A DNA stretch of 64,000 nucleotides from Belnapia arida (GTDB lineage: Bacteria; Pseudomonadota; Alphaproteobacteria; Acetobacterales; Acetobacteraceae): NCBI RefSeq assembly GCF_016773205.1, contig NZ_JAETWB010000008.1, positions 1 through 64,000 on the forward strand, in the 5' to 3' direction. A model generated the notes under the pieces. It was not told the DNA's origin. It did not search any database and saw only the letters and a list, made by a program, of their open reading frames with translations. Each line of letters begins with the position of its first letter. Positions within the stretch are counted from its first letter, which is position 1. The translations under genes were made by a program, and so were the position numbers. This document shows positions 1 to 7,119 of the stretch, in pieces.

Positions 1-189
1 CTGCGCATGCTGCTTGATCAGGAGATGGAGGCGCGAGGGATCAGAGACCCGGTTGAGATTGGGGCCGTGGCCGGGCTGTCAGCTATGGATGCTGAGAAGC
101 TGTTGACCCGACGGCAATGGCGAGCTGGCGACCTGGCACTGCTGGAGCGGATCGCAGCCCGGCTTGGGGTGCATGTGCCGGAGGCGTAG
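1..189 (+). CDS. Small helix-turn-helix-like island protein, paralogue 1 (5' end uncertain)
   Basis: The frame is open from the first base and closes with TAG, so the true start may lie upstream; the first ATG is at 7. The product matches a domain seen twice more in this element, at 3370-3651 and 4669-5109. The shared pattern is an EARGI entry, a small-residue helix, LL.R.QW, then GDLALLE and ARLGV.VP at the C-terminus. This length and helix-turn-helix rhythm suggest a small DNA-binding or phage-regulator-like domain. That is inference; no experimentally known family is recognised with certainty. Confidence 0.6.
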   Translation: MRMLLDQEMEARGIRDPVEIGAVAGLSAMDAEKLLTRRQWRAGDLALLERIAARLGVHVPEA

Positions 190-487
190 CTCCTGGACGA
201 AGGCTTTGAGAGGAGGCCATCCGGCCCCGGCCTGCCCTGACTGCAAATGGCCGGGGCGGTATCATTTGCAGCCAACACGCCCCTTCCGGCTCTCGAAGAG
301 GTGGATAGCCAGCGACCCATTGACCGTAAATGGATCGTTAAGTTCGGAGAGCCACACCTCGCTACATGGCCCTCTTCCCGGATCCATCCCCGCCAGCCGC
401 ACGCCCTGAGCTCGAGCTGACCTCGGCCGAGAGCACGCTAAGCCTGCGCAGTCTCGTTCCCTGCGACAGCGCTTTGAAGGAAGCCAA

Positions 488-742
488 GTGGCCGCTCTGG
501 CGCCGGTAGATCGGGTGAGCAGCAGCATGGTCTATCTCGACAAGGCGACCTTCGATGCCGAGCTCGACCGGCTTACCGGCGTCTACCTCAAACTAAGAGT
601 GGCGGCGCAGAAGCAGGGCATCGAGATCGAGATGGCCGTCCAGCAGGCTTTCGAAAGCGGCCAGCTAGCCGCCGAGGATCATGAAATGCTCCGGCTGCTG
701 CTGCTAGGCGGCCTCCGCGACGGCGCCAGTCCGAACGACTGA
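488..742 (+). CDS. Hypothetical small acidic protein (84 aa)
   Basis: The GTG start at 488 is chosen because an AAGGAAG ribosome-binding site lies five bases upstream; an internal ATG at 527 is the alternative. The product is rich in Ala, Leu, Glu and Asp and looks mostly helical (AFDAELDRL-like and EDHEMLRLLLLGG-like stretches), with no signal peptide, membrane segment or cysteine. I do not recognise the family. It lies alone on the plus strand between the first paralogue of the small helix-turn-helix-like domain and another short hypothetical gene, within the mobile element. Confidence 0.5.
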   Translation: MAALAPVDRVSSSMVYLDKATFDAELDRLTGVYLKLRVAAQKQGIEIEMAVQQAFESGQLAAEDHEMLRLLLLGGLRDGASPND

Positions 743-860
743 AGTGCGATAAGCGGGAGCGTTTACCGCATGTGAGGCCCAGCATCAGTCGCATGACGTA
801 ACTTCGCTTGGTAACGCGGCAGCCCTTCGCCCATCTGACGCCAAAGCTGCGGAGGCGCGC

Positions 861-1091
861 ATGACTGGGCCAAATCCTCGCTTTAGCCAGCAGAATAGCC
901 GCGCGCAGGGGGCCGCCCAGGCGCTATGGCACCACAAGGCGATTGAGCGCTTTGCTGCCGCCGAACACGTCATACCGCCGCAACCCGAGGCGCCTCGGCT
1001 GCGCGTGCTGCGACCGGCGATGCCATGGGATCTGGTCGGACTGTGGCGAACACCGCAGGACGAAGCGCTTGAGATCCAAGCCGGGCACTAG
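861..1091 (+). CDS. Hypothetical small protein (76 aa)
   Basis: A strong GGAGG ribosome-binding site at 851-855 sits five bases before this ATG, which is the best evidence that the frame is translated. The product starts MTGPNPRFSQQN, has an Ala/His-rich middle (LWHHKAIERFAAAEHV) and a proline-rich second half ending in an acidic tail before TAG. No known domain, signal or membrane segment is visible. It is the last plus-strand gene before an 800-base stretch that holds only terminator-like hairpins, and it belongs to the island accessory genes of unknown function. Confidence 0.55.
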   Translation: MTGPNPRFSQQNSRAQGAAQALWHHKAIERFAAAEHVIPPQPEAPRLRVLRPAMPWDLVGLWRTPQDEALEIQAGH

Positions 1092-1320
1092 CAGGGCCTA
1101 TCGCATGCGAGGCAAGGGGTGTTGGCGAGTTGTTGGACTTCCTCCCTAACCTCAAGGTCGCCCAGTCGCCTGGGTGGCCTTCTCTTTGCCCAAACGCTGA
1201 ATGCAGCCGCCGCTTAGCCCTTCGCCAGCACCGCCCCGCACATAGCCAGCGGCTAACCTGCGGAGCGCGGGAGCGCTTAACACAAGGGAGCTGGCGCTGC
1301 CGCAATCAGGCTGCGGGCAA

Positions 1321-1355
1321 GGAAAAGGCCGCCCCCACCCCCGTTGGGCGGCCTT
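1321..1355 (-). terminator. Terminator-like hairpin 1
   Basis: AAGGCCGCCC (1325-1334) pairs perfectly with GGGCGGCCTT (1346-1355) over 10 bp with an 11-base loop. Read on the minus strand the stem is followed by TTTTCC, as in an intrinsic terminator. Confidence 0.5.
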
Positions 1356-1445
1356 AGTAGGGAAGAACAAAGGGATTTTCCTGCCAACGCCTTTCCAGCC
1401 GGGCGGGTTTGTGAGCGTTCCACCATCAGGCTGCGCAACGGGCAG

Positions 1446-1482
1446 AAAGAGGCCCGCTCTCCTCCCCCGAGGAAGAGCGGGC
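1446..1482 (-). terminator. Terminator-like hairpin 2
   Basis: GCCCGCTCT (1452-1460) pairs with AGAGCGGGC (1474-1482), and the stem can extend inward through CTC/GAG. The left flank AGAAAGAG gives a short pyrimidine tract on the minus strand. The right flank is TAAGG, resembling hairpins 3 and 4. Confidence 0.45.
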
Positions 1483-1634
1483 TAAGGACGCTACCGAAGG
1501 ATGAGGTTGTAGGAACCTCGCTCTCTACAACTACAAATAGTCCTTTGCGTTTCATGTAATATTATTGGTTGCATACACCTGAGCAAATCACGCATCGCAG
1601 GCGAACAGTGCTGCCGCATTCCTCTTAGCGGCAC

Positions 1635-1672
1635 AAAAAGAAGCCCGCCCTCTGACACGGATGAGGGCGGGC
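1635..1672 (-). terminator. Terminator-like hairpin 3, downstream of the 1897-2214 gene
   Basis: GCCCGCCCTC (1643-1652) pairs perfectly with GAGGGCGGGC (1663-1672). The preceding AAAAAGAA becomes TTCTTTTT after the stem on the minus strand, which is a good intrinsic-terminator signature. It would end transcription of the minus-strand gene that stops at 1897. Confidence 0.65.
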
Positions 1673-1896
1673 CAAGGTTGGACCCCTATGGGGAGGGAGG
1701 GCGGGATACGATGCCCGCTTCCATAACTTATGGTTTAAAGTCCGGTTCCAAAAAATTGCGCCTATGGCGTGCCTACACCTATCGCAGGTCAGCCATACGC
1801 CGCCGCTAGGAGCGGCGTCTCACACCCGGCGCCATGCCCGGAGAGCGTCCAGTGAGGGTCGCCAAGGCCGCCGGAGGAAGCCTCAAACGGTTCCTG

Positions 1897-2214
1897 CTAC
1901 TCCCTGACGACCATGCCCATCGTCTGCGGCAGTCGGCCCTCGCGCTCGATCGTCTCCAGCGACCGATCGTCCACGGCTAGGCTTAGGGAAACCCTGCCTC
2001 CGCAGCGGCATTTCAGGCGCTGCTCGAGCTCGCCGGCCGTCGCCGTGCCCGAGCCCATCATCTGGATGGCCGGCTGAATGCCGATCATGACGCGGCGCTG
2101 GCACTGCCGGCAGCTGCCCGAGAAGTAGTGGATGTGGACGTGGGGCAGGTAGCACCGGAGGCGAACCGTGCCGTCTGGGCCGAGAGGGTCCGGGTCGGGG
2201 ACAGGAGCAGGCAT
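1897..2214 (-). CDS. Hypothetical protein with zinc-ribbon-like cysteines (105 aa)
   Basis: The protein begins MPAPVPDPDP and carries two cysteine clusters: SCRQCQRR (CxxC) near residue 35 and KCRCGG (CxC) near residue 70, spaced as in small zinc ribbons. There is no signal peptide or membrane segment. Proteins with this paired-cysteine layout are common hypothetical genes in alphaproteobacterial prophages and may bind nucleic acid, but that is inference. The ATG at 2214 is preferred over one 39 bases upstream because the extension is proline-rich and unlikely. A terminator-like hairpin follows at 1672-1635. Confidence 0.5.
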   Translation of the reverse strand: MPAPVPDPDPLGPDGTVRLRCYLPHVHIHYFSGSCRQCQRRVMIGIQPAIQMMGSGTATAGELEQRLKCRCGGRVSLSLAVDDRSLETIEREGRLPQTMGMVVRE

Positions 2215-2227
2215 TGGGGAACGGTAG

Positions 2228-2506
2228 GGGAACGCGGGCGGGAGCGGCAACACCGCAGCCTATCGGTCCTGGTCGGACCAGTGTGGCCCCTTACACCACC
2301 GACGAGGCGGCGGCGCGGGCCCTGCCGCCAGGTTTCGAGAGGATGCCCATCACCCCCCCACGGGCTGGATCTACGCGCCGTGCCGCCGCTCTGGCGTCAG
2401 CGAGGACGGGCAGATCTATCCGCACCACGGGCAGTGGGGGCGGACCCTGCTGTTGTCCATGTGCGGCGGCGTGGTGCGGGCCTGGGCGATGCTGGCGAAG
2501 GGCTGA
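2228..2506 (+). pseudogene. Possible decayed island gene, open frame without a start codon
   Basis: Between a TAG at 2225-2227 and a TGA at 2504-2506 one frame stays open for 92 codons. It encodes a protein-like C-terminal half (GWIYAPCRRSG, then GQIYPHHGQWGRTLLLSMCG) but has no ATG, GTG or TTG before that part. The frame may be the remains of a gene that lost its 5' end, or chance in GC-rich DNA. The rest of the 2215-3002 interval holds nothing else I can support. Confidence 0.2.
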
Positions 2507-3002
2507 GGAGGCAAAGGAAGGTAGCGGCGCCGCCACCTTTCGCAACGTCACGGCGCTATGACGATCTGCCGTTCTGCGTTCCCAACCTCGCGCCGGCGCA
2601 AGGTTTCTATAGCGTCAGCCGCCCTTCTGGAGGGTGGCGTGCCTGCGCTGGTAGCGGAGGCGCTTTCGGGCGGTCTTTCGGCTGTGTTTTGGTCTGACGC
2701 GCACGGCGGTACATCTCCTGCATAAGTTGGAACGTCAGAAATCAGCAAGGCAGTCTTCGTTCCCAACCTCCCGGCGCCGGGAGGCTCTGTCATTCACGGC
2801 GCACCGCGTGGCTGACCGCGCCTTAGTCCCCTTCAACCTGCCAAGTGCCCCGGCCGGGCTGCTCGCCACACCGGTCGCGGAACCTGTAATCCGGTCGGTA
2901 CGTTGCATTGCAGCATGCAGGGCGAGGCCGGCTACGCGAAACCATCTCAATCCAGATCGAACTCCGGCGCGCCCAAGGGCGAGTGAACGCCGGTGTCGCG
3001 CC

Positions 3003-3353
3003 ATGGCGGTCCGCGACCTCGTGCTGCCGTTCATCCACGCGAACGGGAAAAAGCACCAGTATGGGTGCGCAGGGATGGTGGGGCCGTGCCACCTAACAAC
3101 CTGGGAACATGAAGCGCTCCGCTTTGTGCACCGTGAGCCGTTCGACCCGTTCGGAATGCGTGCGGCACCTCAAAACGGCGCGGCACGGCCGCTCGTGACG
3201 CATACAAACTCGTTGCCTTTCGGCCTGGACGTCTGGAGATCTGGCCGAATGCTCAACCTGGCGTGGGATGAGACTTCCATCGTCGTGTTCAGCTTCCGGC
3301 TCGGTGTATGGGAGGCGGAGGCTCTGGCCTTAACTGGGCGCGACGCCGATTAG
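3003..3353 (+). CDS. Hypothetical island protein (116 aa)
   Basis: The ATG at 3003 gives a soluble, well-mixed protein that begins MAVRDLVLPFIHANGKK and ends SFRLGVWEAEALALTGRDAD. A single histidine/cysteine-bearing stretch (HQYGCAGMVGPCHL) lies near residues 18-30. The frame is open for 92 more codons upstream, but that part is Arg/Pro-rich and has the look of a non-coding frame. No known family is recognised. The gene runs convergently into the small helix-turn-helix-like paralogue at 3370-3651, with 16 bases between the stop codons. Confidence 0.45.
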   Translation: MAVRDLVLPFIHANGKKHQYGCAGMVGPCHLTTWEHEALRFVHREPFDPFGMRAAPQNGAARPLVTHTNSLPFGLDVWRSGRMLNLAWDETSIVVFSFRLGVWEAEALALTGRDAD

Positions 3354-3369
3354 CTCGGCCAGTGGCTGG

Positions 3370-3651
3370 TTAGTCCGGCACCTTCACCCTCAGCCAAGCC
3401 GCCGCAGCCTCGAGCAGCGCCACATCGCCCTCGCGCCATTGGTGCCGGGTCAGCAGCTTGGTTGCCGCGGCCGTCGGCATCCCCAGCGCGGCGGCGATCG
3501 CGGCGGGCGTGGTGATGCCCCGCTCATCCAGCTCGCGGCCGATCGCCATCTTCAACCGGATCATGGTCAGTCGATCGGCAGTCCGACGCCGGCGCTCCTC
3601 AGGCGAGATCTTCGGCTTCGGGGTCGGCATCTGGTCGGGCGGCAGGCTCAT
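3370..3651 (-). CDS. Small helix-turn-helix-like island protein, paralogue 2 (93 aa)
   Basis: An N-terminal basic segment (PKPKISPEERRRRTADRL) is followed by the island's repeated domain: DERGITTP, AALGMP, KLLTRHQW, then GDVALLEA and a KVPD end. The spacing of helices around a short turn resembles Cro/C1-type DNA-binding domains, so a regulatory role is plausible but unproven. ATG at 3651 is preferred over GTG at 3675; neither has a strong ribosome-binding site. Close relatives in this element are at 1-189 and inside 4669-5109. Confidence 0.6.
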   Translation of the reverse strand: MSLPPDQMPTPKPKISPEERRRRTADRLTMIRLKMAIGRELDERGITTPAAIAAALGMPTAAATKLLTRHQWREGDVALLEAAAAWLRVKVPD

Positions 3652-3711
3652 GTCGTGGGTATCGACCGCCGTCACAACCAGCGCTAGCCCACCACGAGCA
3701 ACGGACCAGCC

Positions 3712-3978
3712 TTAACCCTTACTGCCCGCAACAACCGTCATCGAGAGCGCTGCCATGCGCTCTGCCACCGTCAAAGGCTGTGGTGGCGGCGGCAGGAGCC
3801 AGCTCAGGCTCATCAAGCCGATCGACACCAAGGCTGTGTGGCACCATGCAGCCAGCTGCCATTGCTGCAGTTCCCGGAGCCAAGCGAGATGCGCGTGGGT
3901 GAGGCGGATACTGGCTGGACCGGGCAGTAGGTCGATGTATGGATTGGCCAAAGCGCCCTCCAAGCTTGCATCGGGCAC
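3712..3978 (-). CDS. Hypothetical protein, possible single membrane segment
   Basis: The frame is open from 4098, but the upstream part would overlap the better supported GcrA-like gene at 3996-4199, so a GTG at 3978 is used. The product contains a Trp/Leu-rich stretch (HLAWLRELQQWQLAAW) and one hydrophobic segment (ALVSIGLMSLSWLL) followed by a proline run. No family is recognised and no ribosome-binding site is clear. It may be non-coding. If real, it would be translated just after the GcrA-like peptide on the same transcript. Confidence 0.3.
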   Translation of the reverse strand: MPDASLEGALANPYIDLLPGPASIRLTHAHLAWLRELQQWQLAAWCHTALVSIGLMSLSWLLPPPPQPLTVAERMAALSMTVVAGSKG

Positions 3979-3995
3979 CAAAGGAGAAGGTGCCC

Positions 3996-4199
3996 CTATT
4001 CGCCTATACGCACCAGCGACCGCGGCTTGGCTGGCGAAAAGCACAGGGCGTGGTGCGACGGGCAGTAGGCGCTGCCAGGCTTCACCGGCCTGCGGCACAT
4101 TCCTTCCGCCGTCAGCTTGTCACCCTCGATGTATTGGCATTCTTTCACCCATGCAGGCGTGGGCGACGACGCAGGCGGGAAGGTTGGGGGCAATGCCAT
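3996..4199 (-). CDS. GcrA C-terminal-like mini-protein (67 aa)
   Basis: The C-terminal two thirds carry the cysteine/histidine signature seen at the end of GcrA-type cell-cycle regulators: CQYIEGD, then MCRRPV, PGSAYC and the HH pair (Cys21, Cys35, Cys46, His49-His50). The N-terminal sigma70-interacting and DNA-binding portion of full-length GcrA is absent, so this is a free-standing version of the terminal module, as found in alphaproteobacterial phages. An AAGGTG ribosome-binding site lies five bases upstream of ATG 4199. A role in binding host RNA polymerase or sigma factor is only a suggestion. Confidence 0.6.
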   Translation of the reverse strand: MALPPTFPPASSPTPAWVKECQYIEGDKLTAEGMCRRPVKPGSAYCPSHHALCFSPAKPRSLVRIGE

Positions 4200-4534
4200 C
4201 GAACACCTTGTCGGTTAAGCCTCGGTCAGATCGTTGGCGCTGCAGGCTAAAAGGTCTAGTCACGACTGCTCATAGATCCAGCCAAACGATAGGTAGCTTG
4301 GTACTCCGGATGCAATCTGAAGGGGGGGCGATACTGTCGACACCCCCCGCCCTACGATTTGGCCGTCATGGCATAACCCATTGATTTCGCCGGATCTGTT
4401 CGTTCTGCCGGATCCGGGTCGTCAAAAGAAAGCCGCCCTCCTATGGAGAGGGCGGCTCAAGGCGACAGAACTGCTTGGAACACCCCTCCAACGTGGCCAC
4501 CGCTGGCCAAGCTCAGGAGCGTTCCGCCAGCAGG
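4200..4534. other. Intergenic stretch with one terminator
   Basis: No gene is supported here. It contains the terminator at 4427-4457 that ends the minus-strand small-gene train, and presumably the promoter for the GcrA-like gene at 3996-4199, though no clear -35/-10 pair was found. Confidence 0.4.
4425..4457 (-). terminator. Intrinsic terminator of the 5806-4535 gene train
   Basis: AGCCGCCCTC (4431-4440) pairs perfectly with GAGGGCGGCT (4448-4457), with a seven-base loop. The left flank AAAAGAA gives a U-rich tail on the minus strand. It lies about 80 bases after the 45-residue gene and resembles the hairpins at 1321-1672. Confidence 0.7.
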
Positions 4535-4672
4535 CTATGAGGTCGGAATTGCCGACCCCATCCGCCGCGCCGCCCTCCAGGACAGGGCCAGCTTGGCGAC
4601 GTGCAGCGCCAGCCACTCGGCCGAGACGCCGGCTAGGTCGCACCAGCGCGCCCGGAAGGGGCGGCGGCTCAC
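4535..4672 (-). CDS. Hidden small protein (45 aa), last gene of a four-gene train
   Basis: A GTG at 4672 overlaps the TGA of the preceding gene (GTGA), and the frame runs 45 codons to TAG. The product is basic, aromatic and helical: it starts with SRRPFRARWCDLAG, then SAEWLALHVAKLALSW and RAARRMG. Tight coupling to the upstream gene and the terminator about 80 bases downstream are the main support. No family is recognised. Its amphipathic helix and positive charge would suit a small DNA- or membrane-associated peptide, which is inference. Confidence 0.55.
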   Translation of the reverse strand: MSRRPFRARWCDLAGVSAEWLALHVAKLALSWRAARRMGSAIPTS

Positions 4673-5109
4673 GCCGCTCCTCTGACCGCTTTCGGCACCC
4701 GCACCCCCAGCCGAGCCGCTACTGCCTCGAGCAGCGCCACCTCACCCTCTTTCCAGAGGTCCCGGCTCAACAAGGCGGATGCTTCGTCGGGCAGCATCCC
4801 AAGGGCGTTGCCAGTCGCCTCGGGCGTGGTGATGCCCCGGGCTTCCAGCTCGCGGCGGATCGCCTCCCGAAGGTTGTCGGCCTCGGCCAGCTCCACCCGC
4901 CACGTGAAGGTCTCCACGCGATCCCGGATGTCCCTCAGCCGGTGCCAGAGCTCGCCGGCCAGGTAGTTGAGCGCGATCGCCTCCGGGCTGGTCTCGCCGG
5001 CGCTGGCCTTCACCACCAACTCCAGGGCGTGCACCGCGCCCCAGGCGTCGTCGACCACCTGGGACATGTCCTCCACGTCCGAGCGGGAGATGTGTGCACG
5101 TGCGTTCAT
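4669..5109 (-). CDS. Two-part island protein ending in the helix-turn-helix-like domain, paralogue 3 (146 aa)
   Basis: ATG at 5109 has a GGGGAGG ribosome-binding site and overlaps the upstream stop as ATGA. Residues 1-75 form an acidic helical domain (SDVEDMSQVVDDAWGAV, LAGELWHRLRDIRDRV). Residues 85-140 are the element's repeated domain: ELEARGITTPEA, LLSRDLWKEGE, VALLEAVAARLGVRVP. The same C-terminal domain stands alone at 1-189 and, with a short basic leader, at 3370-3651. The N-terminal half probably adds a pairing or partner-binding function. Family and role are unknown. Confidence 0.65.
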   Translation of the reverse strand: MNARAHISRSDVEDMSQVVDDAWGAVHALELVVKASAGETSPEAIALNYLAGELWHRLRDIRDRVETFTWRVELAEADNLREAIRRELEARGITTPEATGNALGMLPDEASALLSRDLWKEGEVALLEAVAARLGVRVPKAVRGAA

Positions 5110-5480
5110 GCCCTCCCCCTGTTCAGCGCCCGCAGGTCGCGCAGGCAGGACCGCAGCAGGTCCGCTTCCTCGCCACAGAGCGCGGTGGCGCCGTTGGCCT
5201 CGAACCACACCATCGCCGCGGCGAGCTTGGTCTCCAGCTCGGGCAGGGACCGCGCTGGCGCCTCGGCCAGCCGCTCTGTCGCCTCGAGCTGACGCTCGCA
5301 CTAGGCCTCGCAGCCCGCGTCGCCGAGGCCGTTGCTGAGGCTGGGATGCCGATACGGCTGGTAGGCCTGCCAGGCCGTGGCGAAGGCCTCAGAGGCGGGT
5401 GCGGCCACCACGGCGCCGGCGGCCGCGGTAGGCAGCGCAGCGGCGCTGGCGAGCAGCGCGCGGCGGGATGCGGTGCTCAT
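5106..5480 (-). pseudogene. Exported small protein interrupted by an in-frame TAG
   Basis: ATG 5480 starts a protein with an RR-containing export signal (STASRRALLASAAALP, then AAAGAVVAAPASEA) that stops at TAG 5303-5301 after 59 codons. The same frame then stays open for 64 codons of convincing protein (CERQLEATERLAEAPARS, MVWFEANGATALC, LLRSCLRDLRALN) and ends at TGA 5108-5106. That TGA overlaps the next ATG as ATGA, and the start also overlaps the previous stop as ATGA. The architecture therefore fits one gene of about 124 codons with an amber codon in the middle, either a nonsense mutation or a read-through site. Function unknown. Confidence 0.6.
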
Positions 5481-5806
5481 GCCGCGCCTCCTGTCAGCCG
5501 GGCTATGTCCAGCGCCACGTCCAGGGCGAGGCGATGATGCACTTCGGCGTTCTCGTCGAGGCGCTCGGGGTGCGTGGGGTCGCCGGTGATGACGCGGAGG
5601 ACGGCCGCCATAGCCGCCGCCTTTGCAGCCAGCCCCTCGGCCGTGGTCGGGGCGATGCCGCAGAGGGCCCGGGCGGCCTCGTGCCAAGCCGCACCGGTGG
5701 CCTCGATCTCCGGCCAGGGCGTCGCGGCATTGGCCTCCTGGGCCAGCACGGTGGCGTGGATGGCCTGGAAGCGGTCGATGGCCTGCAGCAGCCCGCCGTC
5801 GGTCAC
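5477..5806 (-). CDS. Hypothetical helical protein (109 aa), first gene of the train
   Basis: The product is alpha-helical and acidic, beginning MTDGGLLQAIDRFQAIH and containing AWHEAARALCGI and ENAEVHHRLALDVALDIARL. No membrane segment, signal peptide or metal-binding motif is clear. It opens a minus-strand train of four genes linked by ATGA or GTGA overlaps (5806 down to 4535), closed by the terminator at 4457-4425. Such a layout is typical of phage-derived accessory operons. I do not recognise the family, and the 280 bases upstream show no clear promoter. Confidence 0.55.
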   Translation of the reverse strand: MTDGGLLQAIDRFQAIHATVLAQEANAATPWPEIEATGAAWHEAARALCGIAPTTAEGLAAKAAAMAAVLRVITGDPTHPERLDENAEVHHRLALDVALDIARLTGGAA

Positions 5807-6086
5807 GGCGGGCGCTGTGGTGCGTCTTCTGGCGAGGAAGGCCGCAGGCTCATAGCGGGGGCTTGCAGGCTGCTAGGCGCCTTCCCCTTGGATGCCTAGC
5901 CTAATGCACCTCAAGACCACCAGCGAGGCCATGCTGAGGCGGCCAGGGCAATTGCCGGGTCCCGGGGGCCCTCATTGTGTTCCAAAGGCGCTGGCGGGCT
6001 CCATAGCGGCCCCAGCGTGGTTACGGCAGGGCCTCGACACGCGCGTACGCGATCGCGCGTAGTGGTGCCGAAACTCCGCGGCGTAG

Positions 6087-6404
6087 TCATGCCAGAGCGG
6101 CGCCAGGGCGGAGAGGCACCACCTCGGCCGAGGCCGGCGGGGGGATCACTCCCGCCTCGCGCAGCGCCTTCAGCGTGGCGCGGTCCATCTTCCGGAGGTC
6201 AGGACCGAACAGGTGCTCGCGCGCTGCTTGGTCGAGCATGACGGCGCCGATGGTCGCCTGCTGGCTCGTGTCCCAGGTCGCCGCGTCCGCCTCAACCGCC
6301 GGCACGCCCCCCTCGCCCATCGGCAAGCGGACGGCCAGGCCGGCCTTCCGCAGGCGCGACACCGGCAACAGTAAGGTCAGCGGCCCGACCGCCAGCCGGA
6401 CCAT
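6087..6404 (-). CDS. EHLFGP-motif island protein (105 aa, start uncertain)
   Basis: The C-terminal part carries GAVMLDQAAREHLFGPDLRK, closely matching GAVMTDPAAQEHLFGPELRK encoded at 8278-8421, so the two are related modules. The N-terminal part (MVRLAVGPLTLLLPVSRL, KAGLAVRLP) also reads as genuine protein, and protein-like sequence continues upstream to about 6470 (VHVPPGERRNPVA). A GTG at 6437 is therefore an alternative start. No ribosome-binding site decides between them. The function is unknown. It is divergent from the cupin gene at 6566. Confidence 0.5.
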   Translation of the reverse strand: MVRLAVGPLTLLLPVSRLRKAGLAVRLPMGEGGVPAVEADAATWDTSQQATIGAVMLDQAAREHLFGPDLRKMDRATLKALREAGVIPPPASAEVVPLRPGAALA

Positions 6405-6565
6405 GGCGACGGGGTTGCGGCGCTCCCCGGGCGGCACGTGGACGGAGAGGACGCGCGGCGTCCAGCTGTACGTGGCGTTTAGCGAAAAACGTATCAGCCT
6501 GGGTGTCGGATGTGGCTCAATCCCTTGGCCCAACGTGCGGCGCAAACCAAGGGAGGACCGGAAGA

Positions 6566-6991
6566 ATGCTTTCGAGAAGGTTTTTCGGTTCCTGCGCTGT
6601 CTGTAGCGCCATCGGTCTCGTCGCCTCCCGGGCGGAGGCGCAACCGCAGCCTCGCGGGCAAATTCCTGCCGAGACTGCCGGCTTGAAGGCGACGATCCTC
6701 CGGCGGGCGGACCTTCCTGGTGGTGCCCACGAGGTCGTCCAGATGCTCGTCGAGGTCGCCCCAAACGTGGCTTCCCCACGCCACACCCATCCGGGCGTTG
6801 AGAGCGTAGTGGTGCTGGAGGGGAGTGGCGAACAGATGATTGACGGCCAAGCCCCTATTCCGCTTTCAGCGGGCGCCACTTGGCAGGTCGCCGCCGGGGT
6901 GCCGCACGCCGGGCGCTACGGACCTCAAGGATGCAAGTTCATCGTCCATCTGTCGGTCGAGAAGGGCAAGCCTATGAGCGCCCCGGCGTAG
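6566..6991 (+). CDS. Exported cupin-domain protein (141 aa)
   Basis: ATG 6566 follows a GGGAGGA ribosome-binding site. Residues 1-26 form an RR-containing, probably Tat-type, signal peptide (LSRRFFGSCAV... ending SRAEA). The mature part is a single cupin barrel with motif 1 around SPRHTHPGVESVVVLEGSG (metal ligands His-x-His plus a Glu) and motif 2 around AGVPHAGRYG. Small exported cupins of this type bind a metal and may be enzymes or ligand binders; the substrate cannot be read. It is a single-gene cargo unit inside the island, divergent from the EHLFGP gene and facing a hydrolase gene. Confidence 0.8.
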   Translation: MLSRRFFGSCAVCSAIGLVASRAEAQPQPRGQIPAETAGLKATILRRADLPGGAHEVVQMLVEVAPNVASPRHTHPGVESVVVLEGSGEQMIDGQAPIPLSAGATWQVAAGVPHAGRYGPQGCKFIVHLSVEKGKPMSAPA

Positions 6992-7119
6992 AGGCGCAGC
7001 GGGACAAGGACGAACAGGCTCTAGGGCGAGCGTGGTTTGCGGCGTCCCCAGCAGGACCCTGGCCCTGGCTGCTGCCTCCGGGTGGTTGTTCCTGTCGATC
7101 TCTTCGATGCCGGCCGGCT

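Larger units (their letters stand above)
1092..1896. other. Non-coding stretch with three terminator-like hairpins and an 11-bp direct repeat
   Basis: I see no convincing gene here. The stretch carries three GC-rich hairpins listed separately, each with an A-rich left flank, meaning a U-tract when read on the minus strand. The sequence ATCAGGCTGCG occurs at 1305-1315 and again at 1425-1435, in each case shortly before a hairpin, which suggests a duplicated unit. Bases 1540-1640 are less GC-rich than their surroundings. Confidence 0.5.
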
